Shown piece by piece: positions 26,981 to 36,189 of a stretch of 64,000 bases of DNA. The DNA lies in the NCBI RefSeq assembly GCF_020711195.1, contig NZ_JAJFAT010000001.1:220617-284616 (forward strand), read 5' to 3'. How positions within the stretch are numbered: position 1 is the stretch's first letter; every line of letters starts with the position of its first letter. The translations under genes were made by a program, and so were the position numbers. The notes beneath the pieces were generated by a model. That model ran no database searches, was not told the origin of the DNA, and was given only the letters and a program-made list of their open reading frames with translations. This DNA comes from Halanaerobium polyolivorans. Lineage in GTDB: Bacteria > Bacillota > Halanaerobiia > Halanaerobiales > Halanaerobiaceae.

Positions 26981-28297
26981 TTAATCTCCACCTTCAATTA
27001 ATTCAGATATTATAATTTTTTCGCTTTCAGCCAAAATTTCTTTTTTTAAGTCTTGACTAGCGAAAAATCTATCATTTTCTCGATCTTCAGCTTCAGGATC
27101 ACCCTGCCATATTTCTCCCCATTCATCTAAGAGAGCTTCTTCTAGTTCCGGATCTTCTAAAAGATCTGCCAGCAAATTTTCAAGCTCTTTAAAAAGCTGA
27201 TTTTTTTCTTTTAAATTATCAAGTTCAGGCAGTTTATCTGCAGTTCTTAGAACAATTGAGTGAGACCACAAAAAAGGTCTTTGTTTTGCGAATACTGATC
27301 TGAGGTCACTTAAAAGGCTGTTTTCTATTTCTTTTCTGTCATTTTTAATATATTGGTTAACTTCAGACCTACCTTGAATTAGCCAGCGAATTATATAGCC
27401 CTCAACAACCTCACTTTTAGGGCTATTGACGAGATCATTTAAGATCTTTTCTGCCTGATTAAAAACCTGTTTTTTTAAATGAGAGATATTTTTTAATTCA
27501 TCTTTTTCACTGATATCAATAGTAATATTTTTAAATACTATTGGAGCAAGCTTAATAAATTCTTTTTTTATTTTCATATCTTGATCAACTTCAAGCAATA
27601 AACAGCCTTTAATCCCATCTTCATTAATATCTCTACCTTGAATTGTTCCTGAATAAGCTAATACAGGATTAACTTTATTTATCTCTTGATATTGGTGAAT
27701 ATGTCCTAAAGCCCAGTAATGGATATCTTCTTTAGACAATAACTCACTTTTGGTAACCGGAACATATCTCCTGCTATCTGCTTTTAAAGCGGTATGAAGA
27801 AGAGCTAAATTGAAGACTGATTTATCAGGTGGTGTAAAGAAGTTATACATGCTTCGCGACTCAAATTTCTGTCTATATGATTGGCCCAATATCCTAGCTT
27901 TAACTTGGTTATTTTTCTTGAATTCTTTGATTTCAACTTCTTCACTAGAAAAGAAATGTACATTTTCTGGTAGTTCAAAAGGTTCTTTTTTTCTGCCAGC
28001 TGGATCATGATTACCAGAAATAATATAAACAAAAATATTTTCTTTGTCTAATTTTTGACATAGCTCAAGAAAAAAACGGCTAGAGTTGACTGATCTTGCT
28101 TCTCTATCATATAGGTCTCCTGAAATAACAATAAAATCCACCTTTTCTCTAATAGCTATATTAACCAGTCTCTCAAGTGATTTTTTATCTGCCTGAGTAA
28201 AAATCTCTAATAGCTCCTCATCTGGATTACCCCCATAACTTAAGGGTCTTCCTAGATGAATGTCTGCTGTATGAATAAATTTAATTTTATTAGTCAT
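26981..28297 (-). CDS. YhaO/SbcD-like metallophosphoesterase (DNA nuclease subunit)
   Basis: The 438-residue calcineurin-like phosphoesterase shows all metal motifs: FIHTADIHLGRPL, IVISGDLYDREARS, YIISGNHDP, LLHTAL and WALGHIHQYQ. This is the Mre11/SbcD/YhaO family, manganese-dependent exo/endonucleases for DNA ends. The last 150 residues are acidic and probably dock the partner ATPase. The stop is followed two bases later by the TTG of the SbcC-like gene, with the ribosome site inside this gene's end, so synthesis is coupled. GGGGGTTTATA precedes the ATG. The small membrane-protein gene downstream of the pair is on a separate unit. Confidence 0.92.
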   Translation of the reverse strand: MTNKIKFIHTADIHLGRPLSYGGNPDEELLEIFTQADKKSLERLVNIAIREKVDFIVISGDLYDREARSVNSSRFFLELCQKLDKENIFVYIISGNHDPAGRKKEPFELPENVHFFSSEEVEIKEFKKNNQVKARILGQSYRQKFESRSMYNFFTPPDKSVFNLALLHTALKADSRRYVPVTKSELLSKEDIHYWALGHIHQYQEINKVNPVLAYSGTIQGRDINEDGIKGCLLLEVDQDMKIKKEFIKLAPIVFKNITIDISEKDELKNISHLKKQVFNQAEKILNDLVNSPKSEVVEGYIIRWLIQGRSEVNQYIKNDRKEIENSLLSDLRSVFAKQRPFLWSHSIVLRTADKLPELDNLKEKNQLFKELENLLADLLEDPELEEALLDEWGEIWQGDPEAEDRENDRFFASQDLKKEILAESEKIIISELIEGGD

Positions 28298-28327
28298 TAT
28301 AAACCCCCAAAAAAAATAGATCTTAAA

Positions 28328-28786
28328 TTAACTATAATCTCTTTCAGTTCTATTTTCCCATTTGACAAAAAACCAGCTAAAAACAAATATTTGAATTGCT
28401 GCTTTTGCCAGTGCAGTCAAATGATCTGTTAATAATAAATCTCTATAAATAAAGCCTTCTATAGAACCGGCTGCAGGAAAAAGACTGCCAAGAATTGATA
28501 AACCCAAAATTAGAAAAAATAACTTTAACAAAGCATACTCGCTTTTAATAATTATCCCATAAAAAGGATATAAAATTGCAGCTAAAAATAATCCCCGTAA
28601 CAACTGCCATAAAAGAGCAGTTCTTAAAATTAAGGAATTGCTGGCTCTAAGGCTTTCAAAATGCTCAATGCTGATAAAAATATTAGCATAACTCTGGACA
28701 TTCATAAATAAGACCCCAATAAAAACATATGTAATTAAATGGACAATAGTAAATCTTAGCAAAAAATAATAAAACTTTTTTCCCAT
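28328..28786 (-). CDS. Four-helix membrane protein of unknown function
   Basis: The 152-residue protein has four hydrophobic helices (RFTIVHLITYVFIGVLF, LLRGLFLAAILYPFYGII, LKLFFLILGLSILGSLF and a C-terminal helix) and no signal peptide. No family is recognised. A polar loop, FESLRASNSLILRTAL, follows helix 1. The frame starts at 28807, but GGGGGAG six bases upstream selects the ATG at 28786. It lies 30 bases upstream of the nuclease gene in the same direction, so it could be the first gene of that operon. A membrane role beside a membrane-hairpin ATPase is suggestive only. Confidence 0.6.
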   Translation of the reverse strand: MGKKFYYFLLRFTIVHLITYVFIGVLFMNVQSYANIFISIEHFESLRASNSLILRTALLWQLLRGLFLAAILYPFYGIIIKSEYALLKLFFLILGLSILGSLFPAAGSIEGFIYRDLLLTDHLTALAKAAIQIFVFSWFFVKWENRTERDYS

Positions 28787-28916
28787 GCTCTTCTCCCCCA
28801 AATTCATTCTAACTATAATTTTCTATATAAGTTTTGTTAATCCTTTTATTATCAAAAATATTTAACAAAATAAAGCCTGCAGATATTTAATTTCTACAGG
28901 CCCTAAATTTTTAGTA

Positions 28917-29276
28917 TTATTTTTTTTGATCATCAAAACTTTCTCCAAAAACCATTTCTTCTGCTGCATCACCAATAAAGGGCAGTTTATAAACTTCTCC
29001 AATATAAGCTTTATACATTAATAAAATCCAGAGTATAGTTCCAAAAAAAGTAATAACAGAAGCTATTATTAGCCCTATTCCGGGAATTATAAGAATAAGT
29101 GAAGATACGATAAATAAAGAGAAAAAAGTTAATAATGACTGCATGGCATGAAATCGCACATGATTATTTTCTTTTTCAAAAAAGAGAAAAAATAATCCTG
29201 TAACCCAGATTCCAGCATAACAGAGTATAGATTCTATATTCTCATCCATTCCTAAAGAAGTTTTCTTATGATACAT
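28917..29276 (-). CDS. DUF4870/Tic20-like small membrane protein
   Basis: The 119-residue protein has three helices and the family-like start SILCYAGIWVTGLFFLFFEK, then NNHVRFHAMQSLLTFFSLF. This matches DUF4870, where K-x-N-x-F-V-R-F-H-A-x-Q-S is conserved. The function is unknown. GGGGGAATAGCT precedes the ATG. It stands alone downstream of pyc, after that gene's terminator. Confidence 0.75.
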   Translation of the reverse strand: MYHKKTSLGMDENIESILCYAGIWVTGLFFLFFEKENNHVRFHAMQSLLTFFSLFIVSSLILIIPGIGLIIASVITFFGTILWILLMYKAYIGEVYKLPFIGDAAEEMVFGESFDDQKK

Positions 29277-29424
29277 AGCTATTCCCCCTTCTGTTTCTCA
29301 ATTCAAATATAAATATTTTAAACACAAGGTGAACCTTTAGTATCTATCTTTATGATATCATATTTAAGAGAAAATTACATTCTAATTTGAAGAATAATAA
29401 TTTAAAGTATTTGAAAATTTTAAA

Positions 29425-29450
29425 ACCCTGCTCAAAATTAAGAGCAGGGT
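29425..29450 (-). terminator. Terminator of pyc
   Basis: ACCCTGCTC pairs with GAGCAGGGT around an 8-base loop, followed on the minus strand by TTTTAAAATTTT. It lies 27 bases after the pyc stop. Confidence 0.85.
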
Positions 29451-29476
29451 ATAATAAATCAGTTTTATTTTTTAGC

Positions 29477-32400
29477 TTACTCAAGTTCCATAATTAATTC
29501 TCCAGATTCAAGCTGTTGTCCTCTGCTGACATGGATAGAACTAACTACTCCATCAACTGGTGCAGTAATATTAGTTTCCATTTTCATTGCTTCCATGATA
29601 ACTAAACTCTGATTCTTCTCAATTTCTTCGCCCTCTTCTACCAGAATTTCAACAATATTACCTGGTAAACTGGCTCCTATTTCAAGCTCATTATCAGGAT
29701 CAGCAAATTGTTGAGATGAACCATCTACAACAACGTTAGTTGCCTCATCTAAGATTTCTATTTCTCTCCTAAAACCATTTACTTCAAAATCAAGTCTTCT
29801 GTAACCTCTATCATTAACCTTGCCAATTTCAAGTAATTTAACAACAAGTGTTTTTCCTTCTTCCAGTTTTATTTCACTGGTTTCACCTTCAGAAAGAGCA
29901 TGGAAATATATATCACTACCCATATAGCTTAAATCTCCATATTGATCAAGATAATCTAGATAATCTTGATAAACTTTTGGATAGAGAGAATAACTTACAA
30001 GTTCTTTTTGAGTAGCATCTTTATTGTATTTATCTTTTAATATTTTGTTTGCTTCTTCAAAATCGAAAGGCTCAAGAAGAGTACCAGGTCTAACTGTGAT
30101 TGGCTCTTCACCTTTGAGTACCAGTTTTTGTAAATCTTCTGGAAATCCTCCTGGAGGCTGGCCTAACATACCTTTGAAATAAGCATGTACTGAATCTGGG
30201 AAAGCCATATTTTTAGCTTTTTCAATAATATTGTCAGGAGTTAAATCATTTTTAACCATAAAGATAGCTAAATCTCCAACTACCTTTGAAGATGGTGTTA
30301 CCTTTGGTATATCTCCTAACATAAAGTTAACTTTTCTATACATTTCTTTTACTTCTTTAAATCTGTGACCAAGGCCAAGACTTTCGACCTGTGGTTTTAG
30401 ATTAGAATATTGTCCACCGGGAATTTCATATTTATAGATCTCTGCAGTACCAGATTTAAGATCAGATTCAAACTCAGCATAAACTGGTCTTACTGCTCCC
30501 CAGTAATTAGATATTTTTTGCAGATTTTCTATATCAATATCTGGTTGTCTATAAGTGTTTTCTAAAGCAGCAACAATTGAATTTAAAGGTGGTTGACTTG
30601 TTAATCCAGCCATTGTATTAAAGGCGGTATCAATTATATCAACTCCAGCTTCTGCAGCCATCAGTAAAGTAGCTACACCATTTCCACTTGTATCATGAGT
30701 GTGGAGATGAATTGGAATAGAAATCTCTGCCTTTAAAGCTTTAATCAATTCATATGCTGCATAAGGTTTTAACAAACCTGCCATATCTTTGATACCCAGT
30801 ATATGAGCACCCATATCTTCAATTCTTCTGGCTAAATCTAAATAGTAGTCGAGATCGAATTTATCTCTTTCATGGTCTAAGATATCACCAGTATAGCAAA
30901 TAGAAACTTCTGCAATCTTATCATTTTTAACTACCTCATCAATTGAAACTTCCATACCAGGAAGCCAATTTAAAGAGTCAAAAATACGGAAAACATCAAT
31001 CCCAGCATCTGAAGCTTCCTGAACTAAATTTCTAATTACATTGTCGGGATAATTTTTATAACCGACTCCATTTGAACCTCTTAATAGCATCTGAAATAAG
31101 ATGTTCGGTATTTTATCTCTTAATCTTTCTATTCTTTCCCAGGGAGATTCCTTTAAAAATCTATAAGAAACATCAAAGGTAGCTCCACCCCACATTTCCA
31201 GTGAAAACAGATTAGAGGCTAAATGAGAGGTTGCTTCAGCAATTTTTTCCATATCAACTGTTCTCATTCTTGTGGCCATTAATGACTGATGAGCATCTCT
31301 GTAAGTTGTATCAGTTAAAAGGATTTCTTCTTTGTTTTTAATCCATTCAACTAATGCATCAGGTCCTTCCTTTTCTAAAAGTTGTCTTGAACCACTTAAA
31401 TTATCAATTTTTTCGAATTTAGGAACTTTAGGTACATCAAAGTCTGGTTTATGACCACGTGTTTTATTAACAATTATTTCCCCTAAATATTTTAAAATAT
31501 TATATTCTTGATTAGATCTAGGAGTAATATTAAATAAATCAGGATTGTTTTCTATAAAACCTGTATCACAAAGTCCTTTTTTGAAATCTTCATGATTTAA
31601 AACATTAATCAAAAAGGAAGCATTTGTTTTAACTCCCCTAACTTTCATCTCTTCAACTGAACGAAGCACTTTACGTACAGCATCCTCAAAGGTTCTAGAC
31701 CAAGAAATAGTCTTAACTAAAAGACTGTCATAATAAGGCTGGATAATTGAACCTGTGTATCCATTTCCCCCGTCAAGTCTGATTCCAAATCCGGAGCCTG
31801 TACGGTAATGATCAAGTTTGCCTGTATCAGGTATAAAATTATTTGTAGGATCTTCAGTAGTAACTCTACACTGAATAGAATAACCTCTAACCTCTATTGC
31901 ATCCTGAGATTTAATGTCTATTTGAGGAGAATCAAGCCTATAACCTTCGGCGATTAGGATTTGACTCTGAACAATATCAATACCTGTAACCATTTCACTA
32001 ACTGTATGTTCTACCTGAATTCTGGGATTAACTTCTATAAAATAATGATTATCATATTTATCAACTAAAAACTCAACTGTTCCAGCATTCTTATAACCTG
32101 CACCTTCACAGAGTTTTATAGCATCGTCTAAAATTTCATTTCTTTTTTTCTCACTTAAAGCAATTGCTGGTGTGAACTCAACAATTTTTTGATGTCTTCT
32201 TTGAATTGAACAGTCTCTTTCATATAGATGAACGATATTTCCATGTTCATCACCAAGAATTTGCACCTCTATGTGTTTGGGATTTTCAAGATATTTTTCA
32301 ACAAAAATATCGTCAACACCAAAGGCTTTGCGAGCTTCCTCACAAGCATCCCTAAAAGATTCTATTAATTCATCATCAGATCTCACAATTCTCATCCCAC

Positions 32401-32908
32401 GGCCACCACCACCTGCAGCAGCTTTAAGCATTAAGGGATATTCATTCTTTTTAGCAAATTCTTTAATTTCATCTTCATTTTTGATAGGTCTTTCTAAACC
32501 TGGAATGGTAGGAACCCCAAATTTATTAGCTAAAATTTTAGATTGAATTTTATCACCTAATTTATCCATAATTTCAGCATCAGGTCCTATGAATTTAATA
32601 TCTGCTTCCTGACATTTACGAACAAATTCTGGATTTTCTGCTAAAAACCCATAACCAGGATGGATTGCATCCACATCTTTTTTAATTGCTAAATCAATAA
32701 TTTCATTAATACTCAGATAAGCTTCGATTGGTCCTTTGTTACCACCAATTTGATAAGCTTCATCTGCTTTAGTTTTAAATAGAGCAGTTTTATCTTCTTC
32801 AGAATAAATTGCTACAGTTCTAATACCTAATTCTTGACAGGCCCTAATTACTCTAATTGCTATTTCTCCTCGATTGGCCACTAATACTCTTTTAAACTTT
32901 TTTGGCAT
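29477..32908 (-). CDS. pyc: Pyruvate carboxylase
   Basis: The single 1143-residue chain holds all domains. Biotin carboxylase spans 1-450 (LMLKAAAGGGGRGMRIV ATP loop, FIEVNPRIQVEHT). Carboxyltransferase starts near 530 (LLTDTTYRDAHQSLMATRMR with metal and pyruvate residues, HLHTHDTSGN). A PYC/OADA linker domain and a C-terminal biotinyl domain follow, with MEAMKME near residue 1110. It carboxylates pyruvate to oxaloacetate with bicarbonate and ATP and refills the C4 pool used by citrate synthase, Hom and the dap pathway in this window. GGGAGATTAGAGT precedes the ATG. Length and domain order are normal. Confidence 0.98.
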   Translation of the reverse strand: MPKKFKRVLVANRGEIAIRVIRACQELGIRTVAIYSEEDKTALFKTKADEAYQIGGNKGPIEAYLSINEIIDLAIKKDVDAIHPGYGFLAENPEFVRKCQEADIKFIGPDAEIMDKLGDKIQSKILANKFGVPTIPGLERPIKNEDEIKEFAKKNEYPLMLKAAAGGGGRGMRIVRSDDELIESFRDACEEARKAFGVDDIFVEKYLENPKHIEVQILGDEHGNIVHLYERDCSIQRRHQKIVEFTPAIALSEKKRNEILDDAIKLCEGAGYKNAGTVEFLVDKYDNHYFIEVNPRIQVEHTVSEMVTGIDIVQSQILIAEGYRLDSPQIDIKSQDAIEVRGYSIQCRVTTEDPTNNFIPDTGKLDHYRTGSGFGIRLDGGNGYTGSIIQPYYDSLLVKTISWSRTFEDAVRKVLRSVEEMKVRGVKTNASFLINVLNHEDFKKGLCDTGFIENNPDLFNITPRSNQEYNILKYLGEIIVNKTRGHKPDFDVPKVPKFEKIDNLSGSRQLLEKEGPDALVEWIKNKEEILLTDTTYRDAHQSLMATRMRTVDMEKIAEATSHLASNLFSLEMWGGATFDVSYRFLKESPWERIERLRDKIPNILFQMLLRGSNGVGYKNYPDNVIRNLVQEASDAGIDVFRIFDSLNWLPGMEVSIDEVVKNDKIAEVSICYTGDILDHERDKFDLDYYLDLARRIEDMGAHILGIKDMAGLLKPYAAYELIKALKAEISIPIHLHTHDTSGNGVATLLMAAEAGVDIIDTAFNTMAGLTSQPPLNSIVAALENTYRQPDIDIENLQKISNYWGAVRPVYAEFESDLKSGTAEIYKYEIPGGQYSNLKPQVESLGLGHRFKEVKEMYRKVNFMLGDIPKVTPSSKVVGDLAIFMVKNDLTPDNIIEKAKNMAFPDSVHAYFKGMLGQPPGGFPEDLQKLVLKGEEPITVRPGTLLEPFDFEEANKILKDKYNKDATQKELVSYSLYPKVYQDYLDYLDQYGDLSYMGSDIYFHALSEGETSEIKLEEGKTLVVKLLEIGKVNDRGYRRLDFEVNGFRREIEILDEATNVVVDGSSQQFADPDNELEIGASLPGNIVEILVEEGEEIEKNQSLVIMEAMKMETNITAPVDGVVSSIHVSRGQQLESGELIMELE

Positions 32909-32969
32909 ACTCTAATCTCCCTTCATAGAAAATAATTGTCTAATTAAATTACATATATTTAATAAAATC

Positions 32970-32987
32970 CTACCTAGTTTTAGGTAG
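32970..32987. promoter_or_regulatory. Inverted repeat upstream of pyc
   Basis: CTACCTA-GTTT-TAGGTAG, a 7-bp inverted repeat, lies 61 bases before the pyc start. It could be an operator or an mRNA hairpin. A TATACT (33033-33028) sits about 40 bases upstream, but no clear -35 is seen. Confidence 0.4.
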
Positions 32988-33118
32988 AAATTATTAAAAA
33001 ACTATTTTACTTCCCAATATTTTTTATAGTATATCATATTTATTTAGCAATATCTAATTTAGGCTTAGATTTATAATATTTAAAATAATATGACAATTGC
33101 TTATTATTTTAGTCAATA

Positions 33119-33170
33119 TTGACCCTCCTCGGGGCAAGCCCACTAGGTTTGCGAGCAGACTTTCACTCTA
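33119..33170 (-). mobile_element. Possible right end of an IS200/IS605-type element
   Basis: This stretch is far richer in G+C than its surroundings. On the minus strand it reads CTCGCAAACC-TAGT-GGGCTTG-CCCCGAG, a foldback hairpin, then GAGGGTCAA. A terminal hairpin followed by TCAA is the layout of IS200/IS605 right ends, whose transcript forms the scaffold of TnpB omega RNA. No tnpA or tnpB is present. It touches the stop codon of the next gene. The family assignment is inference from structure and memory. Confidence 0.4.
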
Positions 33171-33656
33171 TCACTTCTCTTTTTGTTTAAAAATTATTAA
33201 GCCTCCGGCAGCAATTAAAAGAATGGGAAATAAATAATTAAGTATAGTTAAATCTTTTAAAATCTCGGTCTTTTCCACGGTAATTATAAAAAGACCAAAA
33301 ATGAAAAGAGCAAGGCCTGGATAAATTGGCCAATCCCATTTAGAAAAAGCTCTGGTATGAATAAAAACGATCAAAAAAGCACTACCAAGTAAAATGAAAA
33401 ACAAACCTCCGCCAATATTCCTGAAGAATTCTATTCTCTGCAAATCAGAAAATAGAGCTAAAGCAAGCAAAATACTTCCAGGAATTAAGAAACCTATATT
33501 TCTGTAATATTTTCTTGCTCCAAATGCAAAGTAAGCAACTATAAAACCACCACCTAAAAAATAAATAAAGATATCTTCTCCAATTAAGTTTAAAGTATTT
33601 AAGAGCAAAAAGATTCCTATTACTATTAAAATAATTCCTAGTTTCTTTTTATCCAT
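33171..33656 (-). CDS. LiaI/LiaF-like transmembrane protein (DUF5668 type)
   Basis: The 161-residue protein has about six short hydrophobic helices and begins KLGIILIVIGIFLLLNTL. This is the typical start of LiaF/DUF5668 transmembrane modules in cell-envelope stress proteins. The repeat-like GxFxL and GLxLFxxG patterns recur through it. No soluble C-terminal domain is present. The stop codon lies in a G+C-rich, IS-end-like sequence, so the last few residues (KQKEK) may derive from an insertion. A role in envelope-stress sensing is only by analogy. GGGAGGGTATAAAC precedes the ATG. Confidence 0.65.
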   Translation of the reverse strand: MDKKKLGIILIVIGIFLLLNTLNLIGEDIFIYFLGGGFIVAYFAFGARKYYRNIGFLIPGSILLALALFSDLQRIEFFRNIGGGLFFILLGSAFLIVFIHTRAFSKWDWPIYPGLALFIFGLFIITVEKTEILKDLTILNYLFPILLIAAGGLIIFKQKEK

Positions 33657-33781
33657 GTTTATACCCTCCCAAAAATTATTAATTCATATCTTTAAAGGTT
33701 AAAAAATTTTTTTGTTGAATAAATATAATAGGCTAGAGTTACTAAAAAAATTTCATTAATTCTAAAATAAAGGTGATCAAG

Positions 33782-35080
33782 ATGACAAAAGCTAAAAAAT
33801 ATCTCAATAAAATCAAAAATAATTTTAAAAATACTGATCTTTCTCCTGTGAAATGGAAAATGTTTATAGTTAAAGTATATCAAAAATCCAGAGAAAATGA
33901 TATATTAATTCAGGCTATGGGTATGGCTTATATCTCAATTTTAACAATTGTTCCCTTTCTAATCTTTTCTTTCTATATCATGACACTTTTCAACTTTTTT
34001 GGCAGATTAGACACCATTGTTAATCAAATTAAAAATGTAATTTTAAATAATCTAGCTGCAGGCACAGGTGAAACTTTAATTAGTTATCTAGAAATGTATA
34101 TCTTTAATGTTGATATTGAGCAATTAGGTGCTGTTAGTTTTCTCTCTCTGCTTATCTTAATTATATTCATGTTAGCTAGAGTTGAAGTCACCTTTAATCA
34201 AATCTGGTCTGTTAGTGAACATAGAGATATTGTAAGAAGATTTGTTGCTTTTTGGACATTTATTACTCTGGGAACATTTTTAATAACTTTACTTTTAACC
34301 GCAACCCTGGTTTTAGCTGAACAATATCTAGGCCTGGGAATGCCGGGAACAAGAATAAGTGAGAGCAATATTTTTAATTGGATTCTATTTAGTTTCAATT
34401 TTTTAGTATTTATAATTGCCTATTATTTCATTCCCAACACAGATGTTGATCCTTTGGCAGCAGCTTTTGCAGGTATAATAAGTGGAGGTCTCTTTATTTT
34501 AAGTAAAAATATCTATACAATCTATACTCGTAATCTGGTTGTTCATAGTTATGAAAGGCAAATTTATGGCTCTTTATATGTTATTCCTTTCTTTTTGGTC
34601 TGGCTCTATTTAATCTGGCTTATTGTCCTCATTGGAGCTGTAATATCTTATGTTTTCCAGCACAGAAATAATCTGGAACATTTAACTGTAGGCAAAGAAG
34701 ATCAAAAAGGATTTAAAGCTTTGATTCCAGCAGCCATTTTAATTACTTTACAAAAAGATTTCTTAAAAAAAGATAGGAATGGTTTAAAATTAAATGATAT
34801 CATTAATAAAATAAAATTACCTAAAGAAAAAATAAAAGAAGTCCTTAAAGAAATGGAAAATAAAAATTTAATAACTGAAACAAAAGAAGGAAAATATACA
34901 CTTTTAACCGATGTTTCCTCATTATCCCTCTGGGAAATTTATGACTCTCCTGCTCTTAAAAAGGAGGTAGAAATAAAAGAAATTTTTCTAGACCCAGAAA
35001 TGGAAACTGTTTATAATTATCTCAATACAGACCTTAAAGAAAATTTAAGAGAAGTTAAAATTAAAGATATAATAAATTAA
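33782..35080 (+). CDS. YihY/BrkB-family membrane protein with winged-helix tail
   Basis: The 432-residue protein has six transmembrane helices in its first 290 residues. The family signatures AMGMAYISILTIVPFLIF and YGSLYVIPFFLVWLYLIW are present. The last 110 residues form a soluble winged-helix-like region (LPKEKIKEVLKEMENKNLI, then EGKYTLL). YihY/BrkB proteins were once called RNase BN, but that activity belongs to another protein. They are now treated as membrane proteins of uncertain, possibly export-linked, function. ATG 33782 follows AAAGGTG at good spacing and is preferred to GTG 33773. A bidirectional terminator follows. Confidence 0.87.
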   Translation: MTKAKKYLNKIKNNFKNTDLSPVKWKMFIVKVYQKSRENDILIQAMGMAYISILTIVPFLIFSFYIMTLFNFFGRLDTIVNQIKNVILNNLAAGTGETLISYLEMYIFNVDIEQLGAVSFLSLLILIIFMLARVEVTFNQIWSVSEHRDIVRRFVAFWTFITLGTFLITLLLTATLVLAEQYLGLGMPGTRISESNIFNWILFSFNFLVFIIAYYFIPNTDVDPLAAAFAGIISGGLFILSKNIYTIYTRNLVVHSYERQIYGSLYVIPFFLVWLYLIWLIVLIGAVISYVFQHRNNLEHLTVGKEDQKGFKALIPAAILITLQKDFLKKDRNGLKLNDIINKIKLPKEKIKEVLKEMENKNLITETKEGKYTLLTDVSSLSLWEIYDSPALKKEVEIKEIFLDPEMETVYNYLNTDLKENLREVKIKDIIN

Positions 35081-35086
35081 AAAAAT

Positions 35087-35136
35087 AAATCCCCTTTAGC
35101 AAAAAATTTACTTAGTTACTAGCTTTAAGGGGATTT
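35087..35136. terminator. Terminator between convergent YihY and SHOCT genes
   Basis: AAATCCCCTT (35087-35096) pairs with AAGGGGATTT (35127-35136). The stem continues with TAGC/GCTT around an AT-rich loop, and A and T runs flank it. Confidence 0.7.
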
Positions 35137-35143
35137 ACTTTTA

Positions 35144-35416
35144 TTATTTTGATAATTCCTCTTTCATTTCTTTATATTCTTCCTTAGTAATATCTCCTTT
35201 TGCATATCTTTCTTTAATAATTTCTAAAGCTTTTAAATTACTGGAATCTTCTTCAAGATAATAATTACTCTTAACTTTTGAATTATTATTTTCCTGCATT
35301 GAATTCATACATTTTGTGAAGAATCCTTTTTTATGAAGTGTAAAAAACATGAATAAAAAAATAATCGGCATTAAAAACATTGGGAAAAACCACATTCCTC
35401 CAAATAAAAATGGCAT
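35144..35416 (-). CDS. SHOCT-domain membrane protein
   Basis: The 90-residue protein has one Met/Phe-rich hydrophobic helix (FFPMFLMPIIFLFMFF). A linker with FTKCMNSMQ follows, then a C-terminal SHOCT helix-turn-helix motif: LKALEIIKERYAKGDITKEEYKEM. SHOCT is a short domain found at the ends of many small membrane proteins. It may drive oligomerisation. It is the last gene of a three-gene unit with the Met-rich protein and ArsR regulator, separated by four bases. The Cys and many Met on one face would suit soft-metal contact, but that is inference. Confidence 0.75.
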   Translation of the reverse strand: MPFLFGGMWFFPMFLMPIIFLFMFFTLHKKGFFTKCMNSMQENNNSKVKSNYYLEEDSSNLKALEIIKERYAKGDITKEEYKEMKEELSK

Positions 35417-35420
35417 AATA

Positions 35421-35807
35421 TTACTCTCCTTTTTCTATTATTTGTAAATCCAGAATCTCAATTTTTTTCTCTCTTACTAATTTGCTTAAAAAATATAAAA
35501 CCGATTCTTCACTTACCCGAAGCTGATTAGAAATATTTTGGGTATCGAAATTATGCTCATCTTTTAAAATTTCTAAAAGTTCTTCTTCAACCTGCTCTAC
35601 CCATTCCTCAAATAGCATCTGGACCTCACTATTAGCTTGACCAGCCAATTTAGCAGTAGACTCAACAGATTTCATCATACTCTCACACATTTGCTTAGGA
35701 TTAAAAGAATTATCTTTATTCTGCATATTGCTCATCATTTTTTTTGCCATATCAGGCATCATATTTTTTTCCTCCTCATTATTCTCATCAGATTGGTTAT
35801 CATTCAT
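35421..35807 (-). CDS. Met-rich protein with helix-turn-helix-like C-terminus, unknown function
   Basis: The 128-residue protein has an acidic N-terminus (MNDNQSDENNEEEKN). A Met/Cys-rich stretch follows (MMPDMAKKMMSNMQ, KQMCESMMKSV; about ten Met and one Cys in 35 residues). The C-terminal half resembles a winged helix (NISNQLRVSEESVLYFLSKL, then VREKKIEIL). No family is recognised. Nine or more Met near a Cys recalls Cu(I)/Ag(I)-handling proteins, while the C-terminus suggests DNA binding or a partner of the upstream ArsR regulator. The gene lies between ArsR (29-base gap) and SHOCT (4-base gap). Both ideas are inference. Confidence 0.6.
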   Translation of the reverse strand: MNDNQSDENNEEEKNMMPDMAKKMMSNMQNKDNSFNPKQMCESMMKSVESTAKLAGQANSEVQMLFEEWVEQVEEELLEILKDEHNFDTQNISNQLRVSEESVLYFLSKLVREKKIEILDLQIIEKGE

Positions 35808-35836
35808 AATAATTTAGCAACTCCTTAAAACACTAT

Positions 35837-36187
35837 TTAATTATTCCAGGGAGGACAAGGAAATCTTGTTTCTTTGCTTGTGCTTTTTCCCTTTCTGTTT
35901 TTAATAAATTTACTAAATTCATTAATTAAATCAACAATTTCTTTATTACAAATTTTATTGAAAACGAATGTTGATTCTCTGTACTTATTAACTAACTTTG
36001 CCTCTCTTAAAGTCTTAAGATGAAAAGATACTAGTGGTTGTGATAAACCAGTTCTTTTAATAATTTCTGATACTGATAGTGCTTCATCTTTTAAAGAAAA
36101 TAAAATTTTAATTCTATTTTCTTCACTTAAAATTTGAAATATATTTGCTAATTCTTTGATTTTGCCTTCTTCAATTATTATCACCAC
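35837..36187 (-). CDS. ArsR/SmtB-family transcriptional repressor
   Basis: The 116-residue winged-helix protein contains FQILSEENRIKILFSL, then VSEIIKRTGLSQPLVSFHLKTLREAKLV, the ArsR recognition helix. The classic alpha-3 CVC metal site is not present. A C-terminal tail, ETRFPCPPW, provides one Cys, and an NKICNKE Cys lies in helix 5, so the inducer is not clear. A perfect inverted repeat and promoter lie just upstream, which suggests autorepression of this three-gene unit. The start is uncertain. Two GTG codons (36187, 36184) lie inside the AGGTGGTG ribosome site, whereas ATA 36178 and ATT 36175 have proper spacing. Confidence 0.88.
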   Translation of the reverse strand: MVIIIEEGKIKELANIFQILSEENRIKILFSLKDEALSVSEIIKRTGLSQPLVSFHLKTLREAKLVNKYRESTFVFNKICNKEIVDLINEFSKFIKNRKGKSTSKETRFPCPPWNN

Positions 36188-36189
36188 CT

